A DNA stretch of 64,000 bases from Sphingomonas oryzagri (GTDB taxonomy: Bacteria; Pseudomonadota; Alphaproteobacteria; Sphingomonadales; Sphingomonadaceae), in contig NZ_JARYGZ010000001.1 of the NCBI RefSeq assembly GCF_029906645.1, forward strand, positions 1-64,000, in the 5' to 3' direction. A program made the translations under genes and the position numbers. The notes below the pieces were generated by a model. It saw nothing but the letters and a program-made list of their open reading frames with translations. It was not told the origin of the DNA and did no database searches. Below are positions 20,945-30,329 of the stretch, piece after piece. How positions within the stretch are numbered: position 1 is the first letter of the stretch; every line of letters starts with the position of its first letter.

Positions 20945-22060
20945 TTGGCCGAGCCGCTGATCCGGATCGAGGGCGTCTGCAAGCGTTTCGGCGATTTCGC
21001 CGCGGTAGATACCGTGGACCTCGCCATCGAGGAGGGCGAGTTCTTCGCGCTGCTCGGCCCGTCGGGCTGCGGCAAGACGACTTTGCTGCGCATGTTGGCG
21101 GGGCTCGAGGTGCCGACCGAGGGCCGCATCCTGATCGACGGCAAGGACATGGAGGGCGTGCCGCCTAACAAGCGCCCGGTGAACATGGTATTCCAGTCCT
21201 ACGCCGTCTTCCCGCACATGACGGTGGAGCAGAATGTCGGCTACGGCCTGCGTATCGATGGCGTGCCGGAGAAGGAACGGCGCACCCGCGTCCACGATGC
21301 GCTCGGGTTGGTGAAGCTCGATGGCCTCGAGAAGCGCAAGCCGGACCAGTTGTCCGGCGGCCAGCGCCAGCGCGTCGCGCTCGCCCGCGCGCTGGTGAAG
21401 CGGCCGCGCGTGCTGCTGCTCGACGAGCCGCTTTCCGCGCTCGATGCCAAGCTGCGGGAGGCGATGCGCTCCGAACTCGCGATCATTCAGGACAAGGTCG
21501 GCGTCACTTTTGTCATGGTCACGCACGATCAGGACGAGGCACTGGCGATGGCGACGCGTTGCGGCGTGATGAACAAGGGCGTGCTGCAGCAGGTGGCGAC
21601 GCCGAGCGACCTCTACGAATATCCCGCCAACCGCTTCGTCGCGGACTTCATCGGCAGCGTGAACCTGTTCGAGGGGCGGCTGGTGCAGGACGAGAGCAGC
21701 CAGGCGCTGATCGAGGCCGAGGGCGCGCGCGTATGGGTCGATCACGGCGTGACCGGCGCGACCGGCGGCACGGTGTGGGCGGCGCTGCGGCCGGAAAAGA
21801 TCGAACTGCATCATCGCGAGGAGGGCGTGCCCGCGCCTGCGCCCGCTGGCGCGCCTGAGGGGGCGAACATCCTCGCCGGCACGGTGAAGCATTATTCCTA
21901 TCTCGGCAGCGAGACGGTCTACGAGATCGAGACGACGGGCGGCCGCGTGGTAAAGGTGCTGCGTTCCAACGTGCGGCGCTACGAGGATCGCGGCTTCGAT
22001 TACGATCAGCCGGTGTGGCTGAGCTGGTCGCCCCAGTCGCCGGCGGTGCTGCTGTCATGA
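20945..22060 (+). CDS. potA: polyamine-type ABC transporter ATP-binding protein (PotA/SpuF-like)
   Basis: A 371-residue ATPase. Walker A is GPSGCGKTT, the signature is LSGGQRQRVALARAL, and Walker B is VLLLDEPLSALDAKLR with the switch His in TMVTHDQDEA-like VMVTHDQDEA. A C-terminal TOBE-like region (about 270-371) is usual for PotA. The start appears to be TTG at 20945, just after the permease stop and behind a GGAAGGGGGG run; no ATG gives the family N-terminus. It energises the two permeases for uptake of polyamine or an amino-acid derivative. Confidence 0.9.
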   Translation: MAEPLIRIEGVCKRFGDFAAVDTVDLAIEEGEFFALLGPSGCGKTTLLRMLAGLEVPTEGRILIDGKDMEGVPPNKRPVNMVFQSYAVFPHMTVEQNVGYGLRIDGVPEKERRTRVHDALGLVKLDGLEKRKPDQLSGGQRQRVALARALVKRPRVLLLDEPLSALDAKLREAMRSELAIIQDKVGVTFVMVTHDQDEALAMATRCGVMNKGVLQQVATPSDLYEYPANRFVADFIGSVNLFEGRLVQDESSQALIEAEGARVWVDHGVTGATGGTVWAALRPEKIELHHREEGVPAPAPAGAPEGANILAGTVKHYSYLGSETVYEIETTGGRVVKVLRSNVRRYEDRGFDYDQPVWLSWSPQSPAVLLS

Positions 22061-22818
22061 CCCGCCCGCTCATCGGCATCTCGGCGGACACGCGTCCCTA
22101 TGGCGACGAGACTGCGCAGCTCGTCATCGAACGCTATATGGAGGCGGTGATCCGCAACGCCGATGTCGACGCGGTTCTGATCCCGGCGCGGCCCGACCTG
22201 ATCGACGCCAAGGCGGTGGCGGGGCGTCTCGACGGATTGTTGCTGACCGGCAGCCCCTCCAACGTGGCGCCTGCGCGCTATGGGGATGCGAGCGAGGGGA
22301 ACGGCCCGTTCGATCCCGGGCGCGACGAGATGACGGCGCGGCTGATCGCGGCGATGATCGATCGCGCGCGGCCGGTGCTCGGCATCTGCCGGGGCTTTCA
22401 GGAGCTGAACGTCGCGTTCGGCGGTACGCTGGCGCGCGATCTCGGGGACGAGGGGCGCTCGCTCAAGCATCACGCGCCGGATGGCGTGCCGCTCGCCGAG
22501 ATGTTCGGGCACGAGCATGACGTGATCCTCACCCCCGGCGGCATCCTCGCCAGCGCCTTCGGGCGCGAGCGGCTGCAGGTGAACTCGGTGCATTATCAGG
22601 GCGTCGGCCGGCTGGGCGATGGCCTGTCGATCGAGGCCGAGGCGCCTGACGGGGTGATCGAGGCCGTCTCGGCCAGCCCTAACGGTGCGCCTATCCTCGC
22701 CGTCCAGTGGCATCCCGAATGGCAGACCGACAGGGATGCCGCATCGCAGGGTGTCTTCCAGATTTTCGGCCGGGCCTTGCGGGGCGAACCGGCCACTTCA
22801 CCGGAGAAGGTCCCATGA
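22057..22818 (+). CDS. puuD: gamma-glutamyl-gamma-aminobutyrate hydrolase (PuuD/SpuA-like)
   Basis: A 253-residue class I glutamine-amidotransferase-fold hydrolase. Catalytic Cys lies in LGICRGFQELN, and the His/Glu pair in AVQWHPEW near residue 225. LTGSPSNVAP and VNSVHYQG are typical of PuuD. It cleaves gamma-Glu-GABA to glutamate and GABA, the last step of glutamylated putrescine breakdown. ATG overlaps the ATPase stop (ATGA), and the end overlaps the next start by 4 bases, so it is part of one long transcript. Confidence 0.93.
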   Translation: MTRPLIGISADTRPYGDETAQLVIERYMEAVIRNADVDAVLIPARPDLIDAKAVAGRLDGLLLTGSPSNVAPARYGDASEGNGPFDPGRDEMTARLIAAMIDRARPVLGICRGFQELNVAFGGTLARDLGDEGRSLKHHAPDGVPLAEMFGHEHDVILTPGGILASAFGRERLQVNSVHYQGVGRLGDGLSIEAEAPDGVIEAVSASPNGAPILAVQWHPEWQTDRDAASQGVFQIFGRALRGEPATSPEKVP

Positions 22819-24230
22819 CCCGCCGCAATCACGACATCGCCGAACTCAAGCGCCTCGACGTGGCGCACCACCTGCCCGCGCAGTCGAGCTACAAGCTCCA
22901 GCGCGACATCGGGGGCAGCCGCATCATCGTCCACGCCGAGGGATCGACCATCTTCGACGGCGACGGCAATGCGATCCTCGACGGCATGGCGGGCCTGTGG
23001 TGCGTGGATGTCGGCTACGGCCGCGCCGAGCTGGCCGAGGTGGCGCGCGAGCAGATGCTCGAACTGCCCTTCTACAACACCTTCTTTCGCACCGCGACGC
23101 CACCGCCGATCGAGCTGGCGACCAAGCTGGCCGGGCTGCTGGGTGGCGAGCTGCAGCACATCTTCTTCAACTCGTCCGGCTCGGAATCGAACGACACGGT
23201 GTTCCGGCTGGTCCGCACCTACTGGGGCATCAGGGGCGAGCCGGAGCGCAAGGTCTTCATCAGCCGCCGCAACGCCTATCACGGATCGACCGTGGCGGGC
23301 GCGAGCCTCGGCGGCATGAGCTACATGCACGTGCAGGGCGACCTGCCGATCCCCGGTGTCGAGCATGTCATGCAGCCTTATGTCTTCGGTGACGGCTTCG
23401 AAGAGGACCCGGCCGACTTCTGCGCCCGCGCCGTCAAGGATATCGAGGATCGCATCCTCGCCGTCGGCCCGGAGAAGGTCGCGGCGTTCATCGGCGAGCC
23501 GGTGCAGGGCGCGGGCGGCGTCATCATCCCACCGGACGGTTACTGGAAGGGCGTCGAGGCGCTGTGCCGCAAATATGGCATCCTGCTGGTGTCGGACGAG
23601 GTGATCTGCGGCTTCGGGCGGCTGGGCGAATGGTTCGGCTTCCAGCATTTCGGGATCACGCCGGATATCGTCAGCATGGCGAAGGGCTTGTCGTCGGGCT
23701 ACCTGCCGATCTCCGCCACCGCCGTCTCGTCCCAGATCGTCGAGACGCTGCGATCGGTCGATGACGATTTCGTCCACGGCTACACCTATTCGGGCCACCC
23801 GGTCGCCGCCGCCGTAGCGCTGCGCAACGTCGAGATCCTCGAACGCGAGAGGCTGGTGGATCGCGTCCGCGACGATATCGGGCCGTATTTCGCCAAGGCG
23901 CTGGCCAAGCTCGCCGAGCATCCGCTGGTCGGCGAGGCGCGCTCGCTGGGCTTCATCGGCGCGGTCGAGATCGTGGCGAAGAAGGGCACCAACCGCCGCT
24001 TCGGTGGGAAGGAGGGGCTGGCCGGCCCGATCGTCCGCGATGCCTGCATCCGGCGCGGCCTGATGGTGCGCGCGGTGCGCGACAGCCTCGTCATGTGCCC
24101 GCCTTATGTGATGACGCATGAGGAGATCGACCGCATGGTGTCGATCATCGCGGCGGCGCTGGACGAGACGAGCGAGACGCTGAAGGCGCTGGACATGCCC
24201 GTGCTCGAAGGCGCGGGCGAGGGGCTGTGA
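22815..24230 (+). CDS. spuC: class III aminotransferase, putrescine/polyamine--pyruvate type (SpuC-like)
   Basis: A 471-residue fold-type I PLP enzyme. DEVICGFGR holds the Asp that contacts the PLP pyridine, and SMAKGLSSGYLP the Schiff-base Lys (about 290). LDGMAGLWCVDVGYGR and HGYTYSGHPVAA are typical of omega-aminotransferases. It follows puuD with a 4-base overlap. Family members move amino groups from putrescine, cadaverine or gamma-glutamylated amines to pyruvate; here it may replace the oxidase PuuB, which is absent. Exact substrate is inference. Confidence 0.87.
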   Translation: MTRRNHDIAELKRLDVAHHLPAQSSYKLQRDIGGSRIIVHAEGSTIFDGDGNAILDGMAGLWCVDVGYGRAELAEVAREQMLELPFYNTFFRTATPPPIELATKLAGLLGGELQHIFFNSSGSESNDTVFRLVRTYWGIRGEPERKVFISRRNAYHGSTVAGASLGGMSYMHVQGDLPIPGVEHVMQPYVFGDGFEEDPADFCARAVKDIEDRILAVGPEKVAAFIGEPVQGAGGVIIPPDGYWKGVEALCRKYGILLVSDEVICGFGRLGEWFGFQHFGITPDIVSMAKGLSSGYLPISATAVSSQIVETLRSVDDDFVHGYTYSGHPVAAAVALRNVEILERERLVDRVRDDIGPYFAKALAKLAEHPLVGEARSLGFIGAVEIVAKKGTNRRFGGKEGLAGPIVRDACIRRGLMVRAVRDSLVMCPPYVMTHEEIDRMVSIIAAALDETSETLKALDMPVLEGAGEGL

Positions 24231-24259
24231 CCGTTCCTTCCAGCCCTATCTCACAACGT

Positions 24260-24332
24260 CCGTTCGGCCTGAGCGCAGTCGAAGGCCATGCGCCGACGGT
24301 GGCTGCACTTCGACTTCGCTCAGTGCGAACGG
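24260..24332. repeat. REP-like inverted repeat, family A, copy 2
   Basis: Arms 24260-24284 and 24308-24332 match in 22 of 25 positions and share sequence with the repeat at 42-124. It lies between the SpuC-like aminotransferase and the second glutamine synthetase-like gene, and could separate the operon into two expression units. Confidence 0.8.
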
Positions 24333-24350
24333 ATCTTTCGGGAAAAGACC

Positions 24351-25706
24351 ATGGCTGACGATTTCGCCGAGTGGATCAGGGACAAGGGCATCAGCGAGGT
24401 GGAATGCCTCGTGCCTGACATGAACGGCGTCATCCGCGGCAAGGTGTGGCCGGCGGGGAAGTTCGTGTCCTCGATCAAGAATGACAGCCTCAGGATGCCG
24501 TCCAGCATCTTCTCCGTTACCGTCACCGGCCAATATGCCGAGGAACCGGGCGACGAGGAGGCCTTCTCCGATCGCGATGTCTCGCTGCATCCCGATGTCG
24601 ATACTTTGTGCGTGGCACCGGGCTTCAAGACACCCACGGCGTTCGTGTTCGCCGACGCGCACCACAAGGGTGCCGGGCCGTACGAGACATCGCCGCGTTA
24701 CGTGCTCAAGAAGGTGCTCGAGCTCTACGACGAGATGGGCTGGAAGGTCTTCGTCGCGCCCGAACTCGAATTCTACCTCACCCAGATCAACACCGATCCG
24801 GATCTGCCGCTGGAGCCGCCCGCCGGCCGCTCGGGCCGTGCGGAGACCTCGCCGCAGCCCTACGGCCTCGAAGCGGTCACCGAATATGAGGATCTGATCG
24901 AGGACATCTACGATTATGCCGAGGTGGCCTCGCTCCACCTCGACACGATGATCCACGAGGCGGGCACCGCCCAGCTCGAGATCAACTTCAACCACGGCGA
25001 TCCCATCCACCTGTGCGACCAGGTGACCCTGTTCAAGCGCATCGTCCGGCAGGTGGCGCTGAAGCACGGCGTCTATGCCACCTTCATGGCCAAGCCGCAC
25101 GAGAACCAGCCCGGTTCGGCGATGCACCAGCACATCTCCGTCGTGGATGCCAAGACGGGCAAGAACCTGTTCGGCGACAGCAAGGGCAAGGAGGGGCTGA
25201 CCAAGACCTTCCGCCACTTCGTCGGCGGCCTGCAGACCCTGCTGCCCGAGGTGGCGCCTTTGTTCGCGCCCAACGTCAACAGCTTCCGCCGGATGCGGCC
25301 CGATCACTCGGCGCCGATCAACCTGCAATGGGGCTATGACAACCGCTCCTGCGGCCTGCGCGTGCCGATCACCGACATTCCCAACACCCGCATCGAGAAT
25401 CGCGTGCCGGGCGCCGATTCCAACCCCTATCTGGCGATCGCGGCCTCCCTGGTGTGCGGTTACATCGGCGTGCGCGACGGCATCAAGCCGGAGGCGATGG
25501 TGGAGGGCAACGCCTATCGCCACGCCCGTACTCTGCCGCGCAATCTGGACGAGGCCTTGTTCCGCTTCACCCAGTGCAAGGAGGTGATCGAGATCCTCGG
25601 CGAGGATTTCGTCCGCGCCTTCATCCGCATCAAGTCCGACGAGCTGAACGCCTATGAGGGCGTGATCAGCTCGTGGGAGCGGGATCATCTATTGCTGAAG
25701 GTGTGA
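24351..25706 (+). CDS. glutamine synthetase-family gamma-glutamylpolyamine synthetase, second copy
   Basis: A 451-residue GS-fold protein starting at ATG 24351; the longer open frame upstream is made by the palindromic repeat. Active-site segments are APELEFYLTQ, EAGTAQLEINF and GSAMHQHISV, then SAPINLQWGYDNRSCGLRVP and RIENRVPGADSNPYLAIAASL. It differs from the copy at 17872 in carrying HQH where that has HIH, and an extra acidic segment about residues 55-75. In Pseudomonas several such paralogues each prefer different polyamines, so division of labour is plausible. Confidence 0.87.
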   Translation: MADDFAEWIRDKGISEVECLVPDMNGVIRGKVWPAGKFVSSIKNDSLRMPSSIFSVTVTGQYAEEPGDEEAFSDRDVSLHPDVDTLCVAPGFKTPTAFVFADAHHKGAGPYETSPRYVLKKVLELYDEMGWKVFVAPELEFYLTQINTDPDLPLEPPAGRSGRAETSPQPYGLEAVTEYEDLIEDIYDYAEVASLHLDTMIHEAGTAQLEINFNHGDPIHLCDQVTLFKRIVRQVALKHGVYATFMAKPHENQPGSAMHQHISVVDAKTGKNLFGDSKGKEGLTKTFRHFVGGLQTLLPEVAPLFAPNVNSFRRMRPDHSAPINLQWGYDNRSCGLRVPITDIPNTRIENRVPGADSNPYLAIAASLVCGYIGVRDGIKPEAMVEGNAYRHARTLPRNLDEALFRFTQCKEVIEILGEDFVRAFIRIKSDELNAYEGVISSWERDHLLLKV

Positions 25707-25708
25707 AC

Positions 25709-27022
<1,314 letters not shown>

Positions 27023-27041
27023 ACCCGCTAGGGCGTCGCTT

Positions 27042-27401
27042 ATGACGACGATGAAAGTGGAAGGCGGCTGCCATTGCGGCATGGTCCGCTTCGAGGCCTA
27101 TGTCGACGGCCCCGAGGTCGAGGTGCTGGACTGCGATTGCGACATCTGCCGCATGACCGGCTACCTCCACCTGATCGTGCCGGACAGCAAGTTCAGGTTG
27201 ACCGAGGGACAGCGGGATACGGCGACCTATCGCTTCGGCACCGGCCGGGCGCGGCACATCTTCTGCACCCAGTGCGGGATCAAGAGCTTCTACCGCCCGC
27301 GTTCGCACCCGGAAGGGATCAGCATCCACTGGCATTGTCTGGATGAAGGGCACGGCCTCACCGCGAAGGTGGTGAAGTTCGACGGGGTGTATCCGGCCTA
27401 G
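27042..27401 (+). CDS. GFA (glutathione-dependent formaldehyde-activating/CENP-V) domain protein
   Basis: A 119-residue protein with zinc-binding cysteines in GGCHCGMVRFE, DCDCDICRMTG and CTQCGIKSFYRP, the Gfa/CENP-V pattern. The family binds zinc and sometimes glutathione; most members have no proven enzymatic role, and the formaldehyde activity is disputed. It begins 20 bases after the aminotransferase and may be co-transcribed. It converges on, and overlaps by 4 bases, the ClpP-like gene. Confidence 0.87.
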   Translation: MTTMKVEGGCHCGMVRFEAYVDGPEVEVLDCDCDICRMTGYLHLIVPDSKFRLTEGQRDTATYRFGTGRARHIFCTQCGIKSFYRPRSHPEGISIHWHCLDEGHGLTAKVVKFDGVYPA

Positions 27402-28006
27402 AGCACGGCCTGCACCAGCCCGAGTTCCAGCGCCTCGTTGGCCTCGATATACCAGTTTTCCGGCGCCCTTTGCAGAACGTCGTCCATCGTCACCTGCGAT
27501 CCGCGCACGAGGTTCTCGAAGCCCTCGTTCTGGATCGCGATCGACGCCTCGATCTCGTGCAGCGTCGCCTTCACCGTCGCCACGCAGGTGGTCAGCGGGC
27601 CGGAGATTTGCAGCGTCTTGGTCAGTAGCCGCTCGTGGATCATCAGCCGGGTGCCACGCGTGAGATAACGGTTCTCGCGCGCGAAGAAGCTCATGAAGGT
27701 GGTGCCTGCCGAATAGATCGCCGCCTTGCCGAGAAACACGAAACGCCGCGCCGGCTCCATCTCCGAATGGAAGCGGATATCCTCGCCCATCATCCGCGCG
27801 ACCTCCGGATCGCCGCCGAGCGTGGTCAGCTCGACGACGATCAGGCCCTCCGCCGGTGCGGCGTCGAGCTGCTGGCGGAAGTTGGAATACATCATGTAGT
27901 CCACCCCGCCGGAGAGCAGGATGGTCGGCGCGCGGAAGCGCTCGGCGGCAAGGGTCTGGCTGTCGGTCATGGCCGGCAGAACCGCGTCGCGGCCCTGCCG
28001 TTCCAT
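27398..28006 (-). CDS. orphan ClpP-like serine protease-fold protein
   Basis: A 202-residue crotonase/ClpP-fold protein. GKAAIYSAGTTF holds a Ser where ClpP has its nucleophile, and GTRLMIHERLL has the His about 25 residues later; the third residue is unclear, perhaps Asp in TMDDVL. It is not the housekeeping ClpP: the usual GxxxSMGAxLL box is changed and no ATPase partner is nearby. A second ATG at 27970 is possible. It starts 6 bases after the aldo/keto reductase stop, so the two are an operon. Confidence 0.75.
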   Translation of the reverse strand: MERQGRDAVLPAMTDSQTLAAERFRAPTILLSGGVDYMMYSNFRQQLDAAPAEGLIVVELTTLGGDPEVARMMGEDIRFHSEMEPARRFVFLGKAAIYSAGTTFMSFFARENRYLTRGTRLMIHERLLTKTLQISGPLTTCVATVKATLHEIEASIAIQNEGFENLVRGSQVTMDDVLQRAPENWYIEANEALELGLVQAVL

Positions 28007-28012
28007 GCAAAA

Positions 28013-29062
28013 TCAGCTTCGCCGCGATTGCGCCAGCAGGTTGCGCCGGAACTCGCCCTGCCGCTCCAGCATCCAGCCGGGATATTCGCTCGGCAGCGCG
28101 CTGACTTCGGCGAGCGTCCTCAGTTCGGTCTCGCTCAGCGTCACCTTGGTGGAGGCGATATTGTCATCGAGCTGGTCCCGGCGCTTGGCGCCGATGATCG
28201 CGCTGGTGACGGCCGGCTGGTGGAGCAGCCAGGCGAGCGCGATCTGCGCGACCGTCACGCCCTTCGCCTCGGCGATCGGGCGCATCGCGTCGATCACCGC
28301 ATAGCCGCGATCCTTGTCGACCGGCGGGAAGTCGAATGCCGCGCGGCGGCCGTTCCCGTTCTTCTCGTCGTCGCGGCTGTATTTGCCCGAGAGCAGCCCG
28401 CCGGCGAGCGGACTCCACACCATCAGGCCGACATCCTCCGACGTCAGCATCGGCACGATCTCGCGCTCCAGATCGCGGCCGGCGATGGTGTAATAGGCCT
28501 GCAGGCTGGCGAAGCGGGTGAGGCCCAGCCGCTCGGAGATGCCGAGCGCCTTGGCGATCTGCCATGCCGCCCAGTTGGACACGCCGATGTAGCGGACCAT
28601 GCCGGCACCGACGAGTTCGTCCATCGCGCGCAGAGTCTCTTCCATCGGCGTCGCGGGATCGAAGCCGTGGATCTGGTAGAGATCGATATGATCGAGCCCG
28701 AGCCGCTCAAGGCTGTCCTCCACCGCCTGCATGATGTGGAAGCGCGAGGCGCCGCGTCCGTTGGGGCCGGGGCCGGTCTCGCCGAGGAACTTGGTGGCGA
28801 GCACATAGTCGTCCCGCTTCAGGCCGAGCTTGCGGATCGCCTCGCCGGTGATCGTCTCGGAGCGGCCCTGCCCGTACACGTTGGCGGTGTCGATGAAGTT
28901 GATGCCCGCGTCCACCGACGCCTTGAGCAGCTCGCTCGCCTCGTCGACCTGCAGATCGCCGATATTGCTCCATATGCCTTCGTTGCCGCCGCCGAAGGTC
29001 ATGGTGCCGAGGCACAGTTCGGAGACGAACAGGCCGGTCTGGCCTAGCCGATTGTAGCGCAT
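28013..29062 (-). CDS. aldo/keto reductase
   Basis: A 349-residue TIM-barrel NADPH oxidoreductase. The catalytic tetrad is visible: Asp and Tyr in FIDTANVYG, Lys in LATKF and His in YQIHGF. IGVSNWAAWQI and GKYSRDD are usual AKR segments. The frame continues 150 codons upstream, but ATG 29062 gives MRYNRLGQTGL, the standard N-terminus. It leads a two-gene operon with the ClpP-like protein and is divergent from the MscS-type channel. The aldehyde or sugar substrate is unknown. Confidence 0.9.
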   Translation of the reverse strand: MRYNRLGQTGLFVSELCLGTMTFGGGNEGIWSNIGDLQVDEASELLKASVDAGINFIDTANVYGQGRSETITGEAIRKLGLKRDDYVLATKFLGETGPGPNGRGASRFHIMQAVEDSLERLGLDHIDLYQIHGFDPATPMEETLRAMDELVGAGMVRYIGVSNWAAWQIAKALGISERLGLTRFASLQAYYTIAGRDLEREIVPMLTSEDVGLMVWSPLAGGLLSGKYSRDDEKNGNGRRAAFDFPPVDKDRGYAVIDAMRPIAEAKGVTVAQIALAWLLHQPAVTSAIIGAKRRDQLDDNIASTKVTLSETELRTLAEVSALPSEYPGWMLERQGEFRRNLLAQSRRS

Positions 29063-29239
29063 GGGATGCTCCGGAATTGGGGACGCGCGAGAACCGCGCG
29101 ATACGAAAATGGGGGGCAAGCGGCATCGCGCAAGGCGCCGCGTCGCCGAAACGATCGGCCTGCGCGGCGGGTCGAACGAGGGAACCCGATCGCCGCCGCC
29201 CCGTTCGCACATGCAGCACCCGACATAAAGGAGGCGCCC

Positions 29240-30325
29240 GTGCGCGACCCCATCGGCTGGCCGACCTTGTTCGGTACGGATGCCGCGATCTGGACCCGCT
29301 ATCTGATCGTCGCCGCGGTGGCGATCGTGGTGGCGGGGCTTGTCCATTTGGGCCTCGTCTTCATCGCCAAACGCGCGGCGGCGCGGACCAGGACGCGCAC
29401 CGACGACATCCTGCTCGCCCGCCTGCGCGGCCCGTCGCGCTGGCTGTTCGCGGCGATCGCGCTGGTTGTGGCGCAGCCGGCGATGCAATTGGGGCCGGAG
29501 GGGCAGGCGTGGTGGCACTTCCTCGCCGGGCTGCTGGCACCCGCGCTGATCGGCTGGCTGCTGATCGCTCTACTCGCGGCCGGCAACGACATCGTGCAGG
29601 ATCGCGCCGACATCTCGGTGGCGGACAATCTGCGCGCGCGGCGGAAGCGGACGCGGGCGGGCATCCTCTACCGCATCGGCTTCTTCGTCGTGCTGATGGT
29701 GACGATCTGCCTGATGCTGATGTCGATCCCGGCGGTGCGCACGGTGGGCGTGACGCTGGCGGCGTCGGCGGGCCTTGCCGCGCTGGCTCTGGGTGCCGCA
29801 GCCCAGCCCGCGCTCAAGAACATCATCGGCGGCATCCAGATGGCCTTCACCGAGCCGATCCGCATCGACGACGTGGTGATCGTCGATGGCGAATGGGGCA
29901 AGATCGAGGAGATCAATCTCACCTTCGTGGTGGTGCGCATCTGGGACGACCGGCGACTGGTGGTGCCCGTCTCCAAGTTCATGGAGGAGAATTTCCAGAA
30001 CTGGACACGCCGTACTTCGGATTTGCTGGGCACCGCCTTTCTGCATGTCGATCGCACCGCCGACGTGCCGCGCCTGCGCCGCAAGCTGACCGAGATCGTC
30101 TCCAACGATCCGCTGTGGGACGGGCGGGTCTGCGGCCTGCAGGTGACCGACAGCTTCCCCTGGCACATCGAACTGCGTTGCCTCGTCAGCGCGGCCGACG
30201 CCGGCAAGGCATTCGACCTGCGCTGCAACGTCCGCGAGGCGATGACCGCCTATATCGCCGCCGAGATGCCCGAGGCGCTGCCCCGCCAGCGCGAGCTGAC
30301 GATGATCGAGCGCGCGCCGGGCTGA
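29240..30325 (+). CDS. small-conductance mechanosensitive channel (MscS family)
   Basis: A 361-residue inner-membrane channel. The start is GTG 29240 because AAAGGAGG at 29228-29234 stands five bases upstream; the longer frame from 29066 has no such site. About four helices occupy residues 15-190. The pore helix is LAASAGLAALALGAAAQPALK with small residues spaced as in MscS TM3, followed by NIIGGIQMAFTEPIRIDD and the beta domain EWGKIEEINLTFV. It opens on membrane tension to release solutes. Confidence 0.9.
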   Translation: MRDPIGWPTLFGTDAAIWTRYLIVAAVAIVVAGLVHLGLVFIAKRAAARTRTRTDDILLARLRGPSRWLFAAIALVVAQPAMQLGPEGQAWWHFLAGLLAPALIGWLLIALLAAGNDIVQDRADISVADNLRARRKRTRAGILYRIGFFVVLMVTICLMLMSIPAVRTVGVTLAASAGLAALALGAAAQPALKNIIGGIQMAFTEPIRIDDVVIVDGEWGKIEEINLTFVVVRIWDDRRLVVPVSKFMEENFQNWTRRTSDLLGTAFLHVDRTADVPRLRRKLTEIVSNDPLWDGRVCGLQVTDSFPWHIELRCLVSAADAGKAFDLRCNVREAMTAYIAAEMPEALPRQRELTMIERAPG

Positions 30326-30329
30326 TGGA

